Program-made: the position numbers and the translations under genes
Notes under the pieces: model-generated
Database searches by the model: none
The model's input: the letters and a program-made list of their open reading frames with translations, nothing else
What the model was told of the DNA's origin: nothing
In this document: in pieces, positions 34,176 through 43,257 of the stretch
How positions within the stretch are numbered: position 1 is the first letter of the stretch
Layout: every line of letters starts with the position of its first letter
Assembly: GCA_947631945.1 (NCBI GenBank)
Contig: CANRNI010000013.1
Location: 1-64,000, forward strand
Direction: 5' to 3'
Source of the DNA: an uncultured Clostridia bacterium
GTDB lineage: Bacteria > Bacillota > Clostridia > Oscillospirales > Acutalibacteraceae
Length of the DNA: 64,000 bases

Positions 34176-35300
34176 ATGAATAGCTTTTTCAGCGAGGTAA
34201 ATAAAAATTTCGGCTTTGGGTGCATGCGACTTCCTATGAAACTCGCCGTGGTCGATAGCAAAGAATTTTCCGAAATGATTGATACGTTTATTTCTTCGGG
34301 CTTTAACTATTTTGATACCGCACACGGTTATCTTGCCGGACAGAGCGAAACGGCGATACGGGAATGTCTCGCAAAGCGTTATCCGAGGGATAAATTTATT
34401 CTGACCGATAAACTGACCTCAAGCTTTTTTAAGAGTGAAGAAGATATTCGCCCGTTTTTTGAAAAGCAGTTGAAGGCGTGCGGCGTTGATTACTTCGATT
34501 TTTATCTTCTTCATTCGGTTACGGCCAATAATTATAAAAAATTTGAACGGTGCCACGCTTTTAAGGTTCTGCGCGAGCTGCGCGACGAAGGAAAAATCAA
34601 GCACATAGGCTTTTCATTCCATGATAAACCGCAGTTGCTCGATAGAATCCTTGCGGAGCATCCCGAAACAGAGGTCGTTCAGATTCAGTTCAATTATGCG
34701 GATTACGACAATCCCGGCATAGAAAGCTACGGCTGTTACCAAGTATGCGAAAAGTACGGCAAGCCCGTTATAGTAATGGAGCCGGTTAAAGGCGGCGGAC
34801 TTGTCAATCTGCCCGATGAAGCTAAAAAAACGCTCGATTCGCTCGGCGGATACAGTTACGCCGGCTATGCGATACGCTTCGCGGCATCATTTCCGAATAT
34901 TTTTATGGTAATTTCGGGAATGGGCAATATGGATATGATGAACGACAATATCTCGGCAATGAAGGATTTCAAGCCATTGTCAAATGAGGAATTAAAAGCG
35001 ATAGACAAGGTTCGCGATATCCTTAAAAAACAGAATACGATTCAATGCACAGAGTGTCGGTATTGCGTTGACGGCTGTCCGAAAAACATAAGGATTCCCG
35101 ATTTGTTTTCATGCTATAATACGAAAAAACAGTTTAAGGGCTGGAACAGCCATATGTATTATAAGTCGCTTACGGCTTCATCGGGTAAGGCTAAGGACTG
35201 CGTAAAATGCGGTAAATGCGAGCAGATTTGTCCTCAGCATCTGCCGGTAAGAAAGCTTCTTAAAAAGGTATCTAGGAGATTTGACATATTGCCTATTTAA
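34176..35300 (+). CDS. Aldo/keto reductase with C-terminal 4Fe-4S motifs
   Basis: NYFDTAHGYLAGQSE; CTECRYCVDGCPKNI; CVKCGKCEQICPQHL. Confidence 0.92.
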   Translation: MNSFFSEVNKNFGFGCMRLPMKLAVVDSKEFSEMIDTFISSGFNYFDTAHGYLAGQSETAIRECLAKRYPRDKFILTDKLTSSFFKSEEDIRPFFEKQLKACGVDYFDFYLLHSVTANNYKKFERCHAFKVLRELRDEGKIKHIGFSFHDKPQLLDRILAEHPETEVVQIQFNYADYDNPGIESYGCYQVCEKYGKPVIVMEPVKGGGLVNLPDEAKKTLDSLGGYSYAGYAIRFAASFPNIFMVISGMGNMDMMNDNISAMKDFKPLSNEELKAIDKVRDILKKQNTIQCTECRYCVDGCPKNIRIPDLFSCYNTKKQFKGWNSHMYYKSLTASSGKAKDCVKCGKCEQICPQHLPVRKLLKKVSRRFDILPI

Positions 35301-35365
35301 TCATAATTTTAACTCTACATAAACACTCATAAATAAAATAAGCCGCCTTTTAAGGCGGCTTCGGC

Positions 35366-35477
35366 GTGTCGAAAACTTGTTGCAAAGGATATAAAAGTTT
35401 CGGTCAAGCCTTTACAAAGGCTTGCAGGGGTCACGGGGACAGCGTCACCGTGTCGCGCTCCGCAGAGCGCGAAATCT
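35366..35477. repeat. Family C intergenic repeat, copy 2
   Basis: GTGTCGAAAACTTGTTGCAAAGGATATAAAAGTTTCGGTCAAGCCTTTACAAAGGCTTGCAGGGGTCACGGGGACAGCGTCACCGTGTCGCGCTCCGCAGAGCGCGAAA. Confidence 0.9.
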
Positions 35478-35502
35478 CCTAGCCGCCTTTTAAGGCGTCA
35501 AT

Positions 35503-36186
35503 TTAATTTGAACCTGTGGCGACATACGGCTTAATACTTCCGGCAACCGCCGACGCGGGCATTGTCTGAAGATAAACCTTGCCGGGACCCGTCACTACTG
35601 TATTAAACAGTCCCTCTCCGCCGAAAAGGACGTTTTTAACGCCCGGAACCTTTACAATATCTACATTGCAGGTAGCTTCCATCGCGGCGAGATATCCGGT
35701 GCTTATCACTATGGACTGTCCGGGACCGAGATTGTATTCGCAGCAGTGTCCGTCGATTTCTATAAACGCGGTTCCGTATCCGGAAAGCTTCTGCATGATA
35801 AAACCCTCGCCGCCGAATAACCCGGAGCCGAATTTTCTCTGTAAGAATACCGACAGCTCTACGTTTTCCTCACTCGCAAGGAAGCCGCTTTTTTGGACTA
35901 TTATAGATTTTTCGGGAGTAATGTCGAATACCTTTATTGTGCCGGGAAAGCTCGACGCGAAAGCGATTTGACCGGCTCCGCTCTGAGCTGTGTACCTATT
36001 AAGGAAAAGGCTTTCGCCGGAAAACATTCTGCCGAACGCTTTGCCTATGCCACCCTTGCTTGTTGTTTCCATTTTCATATTCGGAGACATCCAGCTCATG
36101 CTCCCGCTTTCAGTTATAAGAGCTTCTCCCGCGTTAACGTCGCATATAACAACAGGCAGCGGTTCTCCAACAATATTATACCTCAT
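35503..36186 (-). CDS. AIM24/TIGR00266-like protein
   Basis: ESGSMSWMSPNMKMETTSKGGIGKAFGRMFSGESLFLNRYTA. Confidence 0.85.
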   Translation of the reverse strand: MRYNIVGEPLPVVICDVNAGEALITESGSMSWMSPNMKMETTSKGGIGKAFGRMFSGESLFLNRYTAQSGAGQIAFASSFPGTIKVFDITPEKSIIVQKSGFLASEENVELSVFLQRKFGSGLFGGEGFIMQKLSGYGTAFIEIDGHCCEYNLGPGQSIVISTGYLAAMEATCNVDIVKVPGVKNVLFGGEGLFNTVVTGPGKVYLQTMPASAVAGSIKPYVATGSN

Positions 36187-36225
36187 TTAATCAATCTCCT
36201 TTTTGTTTTATTTGCAAATGATAGA

Positions 36226-36293
36226 TTTACGGCAACGCCGCACAAATATCGGCTTTTTCTATTGAACGCAATATTTGTTTGGTATGCCTTACA
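36226..36293. repeat. Short (~67 bp) derivative with family A-like ends
   Basis: TTACGGCAACGCCGCACAAATATC...AATATTTGTTTGGTATGCCTTAC. Confidence 0.6.
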
Positions 36294-36780
36294 AATCCAT
36301 TTTCATTTTTGAAAACTTTTGTCCCCATGCGTTCGCCCATTTTTCGCAGTAGAGTTTATAGTATGATACGTTGTTCTTTTTTCTGTAGCCCTCAAAGCAG
36401 TTGCACCATATCGCGGAGGGAACGGCTACTGCTATATAGTAGAGCGGTCCCAGAATAAGACATTGCCAAGTGTGTCCGTATTCGTGTATTCTCGTGTTAT
36501 AGGTCCACTTTTTATGTTTATGCCCGTCTTTTATAAATATGAAAAGTCCCATCGAAAGTCCGCCGGCGTTCCACGGCAGATAAACTATATAAGAATATCC
36601 GAACCTCTGCCAACGCCTGTGCTTGATTTTGGTGCATATCAGAAAAGCTATTCCGCCCACAAGATTTACGGGCAGTCCCCACGTCCATTGAATAAGGTAA
36701 AAAAGGAAATCATTAACAGATGTTTTCCATGTTTTTTCCGGCTTGTCCGGAGCTTTTTTTGTTATGTCGATTAATGCCAT
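36289..36780 (-). CDS. Uncharacterised membrane protein with HEYGH motif
   Basis: RIHEYGHTWQCLILGPLYYIAVAVPSAIW...YCEKWANAWG. Confidence 0.7.
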   Translation of the reverse strand: MALIDITKKAPDKPEKTWKTSVNDFLFYLIQWTWGLPVNLVGGIAFLICTKIKHRRWQRFGYSYIVYLPWNAGGLSMGLFIFIKDGHKHKKWTYNTRIHEYGHTWQCLILGPLYYIAVAVPSAIWCNCFEGYRKKNNVSYYKLYCEKWANAWGQKFSKMKMDL

Positions 36781-36823
36781 TTTAATCTCTCCTTAATCTT
36801 TATTTACTTTGCGTTCTCCGCGT

Positions 36824-37001
36824 TTAGGGAAATACTGATTAAATCAAACGTGCAGATTGCACCATGAGATTTTTCGTCAGATTGTCAAAAGCGACGCGGG
36901 AATACTGACGTATTTCAAGGAGCTTTTGGCAAAAATGACGGAAAATATCGGGGCAAGATGTGCGTTTAGCCGTTAGGCGTGATTTATTCAGTATTTCCTT
37001 A
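36824..37001. repeat. ~179-bp palindromic element, family B
   Basis: TTAGGGAAATACTGATTAAATCAAACGTGCAG...GTGATTTATTCAGTATTTCCTTAG; interior similar to family A. Confidence 0.88.
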
Positions 37002-38646
37002 GTTTTTGTTTCATTTCTTTTTCTGTGAGAATAATATATTTGCCGTTTTCGTCTGTTTCGAGCGTGTGGTTTTCGCTTTCGTCGTTATTGCTTCCGAGCC
37101 ATGTTTTTTTAAATTTCTGTCCCGATATCAGCTCGCAGCGCTTTTTCTGTTCGTCCGTCAGAGTTACGCTGCCGTATTTATGCTTTACGGCTATCGCGGC
37201 CCGTATCATAGTGTGATCCTCTTTAGTCATTTTGAAATTTTTAAGAAGAATCAAGGCAATTATCGCGGCAAATATGGGAATAACGGCTACACATATGCGC
37301 ACGCCGAGTATTGCGCTGCCGCTCTGTGCGAAAAGCTGTCCCGTAGCTTTTTCGTATTCCGAAACCGTGTCGCCTGTCACAAGACCGAAGCCTTGGAGAG
37401 TAAAACCGACCATCGCCGCCATAACGCCGCTTATGCTCTTCTTGATAAGCGTGCTGAACGTCGCTATAACACCTTCCCTGCGTCGGCCCGTTATAAGCTC
37501 GTCAACGTCTGTGAGGTCGGGGAAAATATTGGTGGATACGAAGCCCAGACCCGACATTCCGAACGGATAAAGTATCATGCTAAGCATCATAATCATAACC
37601 CAGAATATTGACGAGCCGCCGTTGCCCGACCGCATAAACAGACCTATCGCAAGTCCCGCCACCATTAAAGGAGTTACTATATTTCCGCACTTTTTCTTGC
37701 CGTATTTTATTGTAAGAGCGTAGTTCAGCGGGAAAGCCGCCGATTCCGCTATACCCGCGACAGTATTGATAACAGCGTACATACTGTATTGGTTAGCGAG
37801 GTATTTTATGTAATATACCTTTGAATTTGCGTAAAATCCGGTAGAAAACTGATACGCAAGGCTCATAAAGAAATACTGTCTGAATGACCTGTTTTTAAAT
37901 ACAAGAGCGTATTCTCTGAAAACATATTTTGCGTCGAACGGCTCCACTTTATTATTAAGAGAGCTCGGCTCGCGCGTTTTTGAATACGTAAGGAAAACGG
38001 CGAATGAATAGAACAGCGATAAAATCAAGCCTACTGTTATAAAAGGCTTTTTTGAGGCGGAGGTAAGGTCGTCGTTTGAGCCGAACAGCCAGAGAATACC
38101 GACTGTAATTATAAACGAAGGAACCATACCTGCCGAGTTGAAAAGATATCCTACGGAGTTATATTGAGTTCTTAGGTTATATTCGGGCGCAAGCTCGGGA
38201 AGCATTGCGGTGTGGGGTACGCCGATAATCGTGTAAGCCGTTTTGTAAAGCATATATACTATAATAAAATATGCCATAGCTTTTGCCGGATTTGCCTGAC
38301 CGTCCAGCCCGAAGGAATTCCAAAGCAGAGTATAAGAAACGAATAAAACGGGTATTCCCCAAAGCAGGTACCGCCTGTGCTTGCCTGTTTTTGAGCGTGT
38401 TCTGTCGGTAATAATCCCCATTACGGGGTCGGTAACGGCGTCCCAAACGGTGGCGAGCATTACGACTATGCCTGCCTGACTTAAAGTAAGGTTTACAACG
38501 TCCGTCAGAAATACGGTAAAATACATACTTATTATGTATCCCGCGCCGCCCATAAACATATTGGCGTAGCTGTAATTTATCATGGGCACGATAGTCGTTT
38601 TAAAATCGCCCTCGACTCCTATGGCTCGTTTTATTTTTTCACCCAT
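36988..38646 (-). CDS. GPH/MFS-type sugar transporter (intact)
   Basis: MGEKIKRAIGVEGDFKTTIVPMINYSYANMFMGGAGYIISMYFTVFLTDVV...WDAVTDPVMGIITDRTRSKTGKHRRYLLWG. Confidence 0.9.
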   Translation of the reverse strand: MGEKIKRAIGVEGDFKTTIVPMINYSYANMFMGGAGYIISMYFTVFLTDVVNLTLSQAGIVVMLATVWDAVTDPVMGIITDRTRSKTGKHRRYLLWGIPVLFVSYTLLWNSFGLDGQANPAKAMAYFIIVYMLYKTAYTIIGVPHTAMLPELAPEYNLRTQYNSVGYLFNSAGMVPSFIITVGILWLFGSNDDLTSASKKPFITVGLILSLFYSFAVFLTYSKTREPSSLNNKVEPFDAKYVFREYALVFKNRSFRQYFFMSLAYQFSTGFYANSKVYYIKYLANQYSMYAVINTVAGIAESAAFPLNYALTIKYGKKKCGNIVTPLMVAGLAIGLFMRSGNGGSSIFWVMIMMLSMILYPFGMSGLGFVSTNIFPDLTDVDELITGRRREGVIATFSTLIKKSISGVMAAMVGFTLQGFGLVTGDTVSEYEKATGQLFAQSGSAILGVRICVAVIPIFAAIIALILLKNFKMTKEDHTMIRAAIAVKHKYGSVTLTDEQKKRCELISGQKFKKTWLGSNNDESENHTLETDENGKYIILTEKEMKQKLRKY

Positions 38647-38887
38647 ACGACCGCTCCGATATATTTTTTTATATTGTATCACTATATTACAAAAAAAGCA
38701 ATAATTATATATAAAATATTGTGATTATTGATAAAACAATCGAAAGCTATTGACAAACAAGATAAAGAAAGATAACATAAAAAATATCATGCGATAAAAT
38801 GTGATTGGAAAAATAATATAAAAGAAAGGAACGGCATTAGCAAATGGCTTTGCTTACGGCATTTTGCCGGTCTGATGTACCTATTTT

Positions 38888-39256
38888 ATGCAAAAAGAAG
38901 TAATTTTAGGCAATGTAATGGTTGATTGCGATGATGAAAAAAAACTTCAAAAGTTTTATGCGGATTTATTGGGCTGGGAGGTTTGCCGACTTTTTGATAG
39001 ACCTGCCGTAAGAAGCTCGTCGGGGATTGTTTTTCTTTTCATTGAAGAAGATGATTATGTTCCTCCCGTATGGCCGGAGCAAAACGGAAAACAGCAAAAA
39101 CAGATGCATTTTGATTTTCAGGTTGACAACGTTGCCGATACGGTAAAAAGAGCGGAAGCTCTCGGCGCAGTCAAAGCAAAAGCGCAGTTTGGCGGCGAGC
39201 ATTTTGTGACGATGATAGACCCTGCGGGACATCCGTTCTGCCTTTGTAAAAAATAA
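38888..39256 (+). CDS. VOC/glyoxalase-like protein
   Basis: DDEKKLQKFYADLLGWEV...HFVTMIDPAGHPFCLC. Confidence 0.85.
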   Translation: MQKEVILGNVMVDCDDEKKLQKFYADLLGWEVCRLFDRPAVRSSSGIVFLFIEEDDYVPPVWPEQNGKQQKQMHFDFQVDNVADTVKRAEALGAVKAKAQFGGEHFVTMIDPAGHPFCLCKK

Positions 39257-39257
39257 T

Positions 39258-39701
39258 ATGATTCGGTTAAGCATAATAAAAGCCTATAACGAGGATATAA
39301 TAAGACGCTGCCTTGATATACGAAAAGCCGTTTTTATTGAGGAAAAAAACGTGCCGCATGAAATCGAGGTTGACAGATACGACTGCATAAACGGCGAATG
39401 CTGTCATTTTCTGATTCAATATAAAGAAAATGACGTCGGAGCTTTCAGATGCCTTGACGTATCCGAAAATACCGTGCGTCTCCAGAGACTGTGCGTTTTA
39501 AAGGAATACAGAAGCATGGGAATAGGAAAAGCCGCGATAAATTATATGGAAAACTATTTTAAGATGAACGGTAAAACGAAAATAGTGCTTGACGCAAAAT
39601 TTTCGGTGCGCGGTTTTTACGAAAAGTGCGGATATAAAAAGATATCGGACATCTTTATCGAAGCGGGAATCGAACATATTAAAATGGCTAAAAATATATA
39701 A
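39258..39701 (+). CDS. GNAT family N-acetyltransferase
   Basis: RLQRLCVLKEYRSMGIGKAAINYMENY. Confidence 0.9.
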   Translation: MIRLSIIKAYNEDIIRRCLDIRKAVFIEEKNVPHEIEVDRYDCINGECCHFLIQYKENDVGAFRCLDVSENTVRLQRLCVLKEYRSMGIGKAAINYMENYFKMNGKTKIVLDAKFSVRGFYEKCGYKKISDIFIEAGIEHIKMAKNI

Positions 39702-39721
39702 TAATTTTTATATTCTATGAT

Positions 39722-39752
39722 GAGCACACCTGCCGTGTGTGCTTTTTTTCTT
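39722..39752 (+). terminator. Intrinsic terminator after GNAT gene
   Basis: GAGCACACctgccGTGTGTGCttttttt. Confidence 0.75.
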
Positions 39753-39778
39753 TTTTATATAAGAATGTTGAAATTTTA

Positions 39779-39807
39779 TTGACTTAACGGTTTGAATTTG
39801 TTATTAT
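39779..39807 (+). promoter_or_regulatory. Candidate promoter of the SCP2/aminotransferase operon
   Basis: TTGACT-17 nt-TATTAT immediately upstream of a family B element. Confidence 0.5.
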
Positions 39808-39811
39808 TTAT

Positions 39812-39990
39812 ATATGGAAACACTGAATAAATCACGCCTGACGGCTGAACGCACATCTTGCCCCGATATTTTCCGTCATTTTTGCCAAAAGCTCTTTGAA
39901 ATACGTCAGTATTCCTGCATCGCTTTTGACAATCTGACGAAAAATCTCATGGCACAATCTGCACGTTCGATTTAATCAGTTTTTCCATAT
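39812..39990. repeat. 179-bp palindromic element, family B
   Basis: ATATGGAAACACTGAATAAATCACGCC...TTCGATTTAATCAGTTTTTCCATAT. Confidence 0.88.
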
Positions 39991-40036
39991 AAATCGGCAA
40001 GGAACCATATTTTTGCCGGCAGAGGAGGAATTTGTT

Positions 40037-40795
40037 TTGACAGACTCAAAAACAATGGCGTACATAAATCTGTATGCCGTACTCGGCACACTTGAAAATC
40101 TGTGCGCTCTCGACGAGGACGCAAGAGCTTTGCTTACCAATAAGAAACCTGTTACGATAGGAATAGACGTAAAAAACGGTCCAGCGGCGACCATTACATT
40201 TAAAAACGGCAGATGCAGAATGGAGGACGGTCTCGGTCCGTGCGATATAAAGCTCCCGTTTTCCTCATGCGAAAAATTTAACGGTATGATTGACGGCACC
40301 GTAACTCCTATCCCGTCAAAGGGCTTTACTCATATAGGTTTTCTTTTAAAGGACTTTACGAAGCTCACCGATTTGCTTACCAAATATATGCGTCCCGACC
40401 CCGAGGACCTTAAAGACAAGAGATTTTTTGATATAAGCACGTCGCTTATGTTCTACACGATTGCAGTCGCCATCGCTCAAATAGGCAATAATGATGAAAT
40501 AGGAAAATTTACGGCGCACCAAATGGTTGACGGCGATATTCTTATGTCAATAAAGAACGGTCCCAAGGCTGCTATACGCGTAAAAAATCACCGTCTGCTT
40601 ACTGTTAAAAAAGCTCCCGAAAATCCGAGAGCGCTTATGGAATTTGGCAGCATAGAGCTCGCGAGAGATTTGTTTGACGGAAAAATTAACGCGGTAGCCT
40701 GTATCGGCGAGGGCAAAATCACTATGGGCGGCATGGTTTCAATGGTGGATAATATGAACAGAATACTCGACCTTGTCGGTCTGTATCTCGCGTAA
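40037..40795 (+). CDS. SCP2-like (sterol carrier protein-like) protein 1, TTG start
   Basis: AGAGGAGGAA SD then TTG; TITFKNGRCRMEDGLGPCDIKLPFSSCEKFNGMIDGTVTPIPSKG pattern. Confidence 0.6.
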   Translation: MTDSKTMAYINLYAVLGTLENLCALDEDARALLTNKKPVTIGIDVKNGPAATITFKNGRCRMEDGLGPCDIKLPFSSCEKFNGMIDGTVTPIPSKGFTHIGFLLKDFTKLTDLLTKYMRPDPEDLKDKRFFDISTSLMFYTIAVAIAQIGNNDEIGKFTAHQMVDGDILMSIKNGPKAAIRVKNHRLLTVKKAPENPRALMEFGSIELARDLFDGKINAVACIGEGKITMGGMVSMVDNMNRILDLVGLYLA

Positions 40796-40815
40796 AGCAT
40801 AAGGAGGATTTTAAA

Positions 40816-42078
40816 ATGGCTTCAAAATATTGTGAACATACAAAAAGTCAGGAGTGGTATAAAAGAGCCGTAAACGTTATACCCTCCGGCATTTACGGAC
40901 ATTTGGGACCTGCCGAGGGGCTTTGGATACCCACAACTTCATGGCCGTTTTTCAGTGAAAAAGCGAAAGGCTCATATTTTTGGGACGTAGACGGCAATAA
41001 GTATCTTGATTATATGTGCGCTTACGGTCCGAATGTGCTCGGTTACAATGACCCCGATGTTGACGCGGCGGCGATGGAACAGGCAAAAAAAGAAAACTGC
41101 ACCACGTCGCCCTCATACAAAATGGTTGAGCTTGCAGAGCTTATGGTCGATACAATAGCGATGGCGGATTGGGCTTTCTTTGCCAAAAACGGCAACGACG
41201 TAACTCAGGCGGCTATAATGTGCGCCCGTTACCATACGCATAAGAAAAAAATCATATTCGTAAACGGTTTCTATCACGGCGTTTCTCCGTGGACACAGAA
41301 AATAGATTATCCCGGCGTTATACCGGAGGACGTAGCGAACAATCTTTACGTTGACTGGAACGACATTCCTGCTCTCGAAAAGCTCATAGCCGAAAACGAG
41401 GGCGAAATAGCCGCGTTTATCGCGACTCCGTATCTCCACGGCAACTTCTTTGACAACGAGCTTCCCGCCGACGGTTATTGGCAGAAGGTAAGACAAATTT
41501 GTACCGAAAAGGGCATTGTTCTTATAATAGACGACGTCCGCGCCGGTTTCAGGCTTGATATCGCCGGCTCCGACCATTATTACGGTTTTGAGGCGGATCT
41601 CACCTGCTTCTGTAAAGCTATCGCTAACGGCTGGAACGTATCCTGTCTTTGCGGCAAGGATTTCCTCAAGAGCTCGATGAGCGGACTTTCCTATACGGGC
41701 AGCTACTGGATGAGCGCAGTTCCGTTCGCGGCGGGTCTTGCATGTATAGACAAGATGAAAAAGCTCGATACTCCGAAGATGTTCAAAGAAATGGGTACAA
41801 AGCTGTGCGACGGTCTTAAAGCGGCGGCGGCAAACAACGGCTTTGACCTTGTAGTTTCGGGCGAACCCGCGCTGTTCTACCTGAGAATCGCAAATGACGA
41901 CAGTTTGTTCCTGCATCAGGACTGGATTCAGGAAATGGTTCACAGAGGAATATTCATGGCAAGCCATCATAACCATTTCATGAATGCGTCGCTTACGGAC
42001 GAGGACATAAAGTACACCTGTGAAGTGGCGGATGACGCTTTCAAAGAGGTAAGGAAACGCCACCCCGAAGCGATATAA
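40816..42078 (+). CDS. Class III PLP-dependent aminotransferase (glutamate-1-semialdehyde aminotransferase-like fold)
   Basis: GSYFWDVDGNKYLDYMCAYGPNVLGYNDPDV; LIIDDVRAGFR; FCKAIANGW. Confidence 0.9.
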   Translation: MASKYCEHTKSQEWYKRAVNVIPSGIYGHLGPAEGLWIPTTSWPFFSEKAKGSYFWDVDGNKYLDYMCAYGPNVLGYNDPDVDAAAMEQAKKENCTTSPSYKMVELAELMVDTIAMADWAFFAKNGNDVTQAAIMCARYHTHKKKIIFVNGFYHGVSPWTQKIDYPGVIPEDVANNLYVDWNDIPALEKLIAENEGEIAAFIATPYLHGNFFDNELPADGYWQKVRQICTEKGIVLIIDDVRAGFRLDIAGSDHYYGFEADLTCFCKAIANGWNVSCLCGKDFLKSSMSGLSYTGSYWMSAVPFAAGLACIDKMKKLDTPKMFKEMGTKLCDGLKAAAANNGFDLVVSGEPALFYLRIANDDSLFLHQDWIQEMVHRGIFMASHHNHFMNASLTDEDIKYTCEVADDAFKEVRKRHPEAI

Positions 42079-42079
42079 T

Positions 42080-42140
42080 CAATTGACAATGTACAATGTA
42101 TAATTGACAATTGACAATGTACAATTGACAATCTACAATG
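42080..42140. repeat. AATTGACAATGTACAATT-type short repeat
   Basis: caattgacaatgtacaatgtataattgacaattgacaatgtacaattgacaatctacaatg. Confidence 0.85.
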
Positions 42141-42249
42141 ACGGTTGCCGCCTTTGGCGCGCATAGTCAGTATTGCTTCGTCATTTTTGGCGATTTGACG
42201 AAAAATTTTACTGCGTTTCGCATGTCGATAATTGTGCGGTATTGACTTA
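42141..42249. repeat. Degenerate/truncated family A element
   Basis: CGGTTGCCGCCTTTGGCGCGCAT...GTCAGTATTGCTTCGTCATTTTTGGC...TAATTGTGCGGTATTGACTTAA. Confidence 0.7.
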
Positions 42250-42274
42250 AATTTATAAAAAATATATGTTTCTA

Positions 42275-42302
42275 TTGACATTTTTTACAAAAATGTTATA
42301 AT
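42275..42302 (+). promoter_or_regulatory. Candidate promoter upstream of split transketolase
   Basis: TTGACA-16 nt-TATAAT. Confidence 0.6.
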
Positions 42303-42311
42303 GAAATTATC

Positions 42312-42347
42312 AAAGCCGTTCGGGCGTTGCGTCAGAACGGCTTTTTG
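42312..42347 (+). terminator. Hairpin plus T-run between candidate promoter and transketolase start
   Basis: AAGCCGTTCgggcgttgcgtcaGAACGGCTTTTT. Confidence 0.75.
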
Positions 42348-42384
42348 TCTGAAAAAATAAAAAAAAGAAAACGGAGGAATTATT

Positions 42385-43257
42385 ATGCCACTTTCAAAAA
42401 CCGAATGGCTTGCCCTTGAAAAAAAGGCGCATGAGCTCCGTATGCTTACCCTTGATACAACTCATTGGGCGGGCAGCGGACACATCGGCGGCGGTATGAG
42501 CGCTCTTGATGTAATGACGGTTCTCTACCATAAGTACATGAAAATCGACTTGAAAAACCCAAAATGGGAGGACAGGGACAGATTTATCCTCTCAAAAGGT
42601 CATGTCGGTATCGCCTATGCTCCGCTTCTTTGCGATTTGGGCTATAACGACAAGGAAATGCTCAAAACCTTTAACCTCTCCAATTCCATGATGGGTATGC
42701 ACCTTGATTCCAACAAAATCGCGGGCGTTGACGCTTCCACAGGCTCTCTCGGTCACGGTCTTTCAATAGCCGTAGGCACTGCTCTCGCGGCGAGAGTTCT
42801 CGGCAAGGATTATAAAACGTACGTCCTCCTCGGGGACGGCGAATGCGACGAAGGCTCCAACTGGGAAGCCGCCATGTCCGCCGCTCATTACAAGGTAACA
42901 AACATGATTTCCTTCGTTGACCGCAACAAATGCATGATAGACGGCAAAACCGAGGACGTTATGCGCCTTGAGCCTCTCGCGGACAAGTGGGAATCGTTCG
43001 GATTTATCGTTAAGACGATTGACGGCAACAACATAAAAGAAATCTGTGAAGCGATAGACTTCGCGCTCGCGAACGAAACCGACAAGCCCGTAATGATAAT
43101 TCTCGATACGGTTAAGGGCTGCGGAATCGACTTTATGGAGGGCGATTACACATGGCATTACGGCTCCCTTGACGATGAAAAATATGAAAAAGCGAAAATC
43201 GCGCTTCAGGAGTCATATGAAAAGAGAATCGCAAGAGTTGAAAAGGAGGGCAAATAA
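42385..43257 (+). CDS. Transketolase, N-terminal subunit
   Basis: TTHWAGSGHIGGGMSALDVM; LGDGECDEGSNWEA thiamine-diphosphate motif. Confidence 0.95.
   Translation: MPLSKTEWLALEKKAHELRMLTLDTTHWAGSGHIGGGMSALDVMTVLYHKYMKIDLKNPKWEDRDRFILSKGHVGIAYAPLLCDLGYNDKEMLKTFNLSNSMMGMHLDSNKIAGVDASTGSLGHGLSIAVGTALAARVLGKDYKTYVLLGDGECDEGSNWEAAMSAAHYKVTNMISFVDRNKCMIDGKTEDVMRLEPLADKWESFGFIVKTIDGNNIKEICEAIDFALANETDKPVMIILDTVKGCGIDFMEGDYTWHYGSLDDEKYEKAKIALQESYEKRIARVEKEGK

Noticed and set aside
41113-42063. 316-aa minus-strand ORF opposite the aminotransferase
   Set aside because: Antisense shadow ORF; the plus-strand product is a clear class-III aminotransferase
42080-42140. CRISPR-like short repeats (AATTGACAATGTACAATT)
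   Set aside because: No regular spacers; simple AT-rich dispersed repeat
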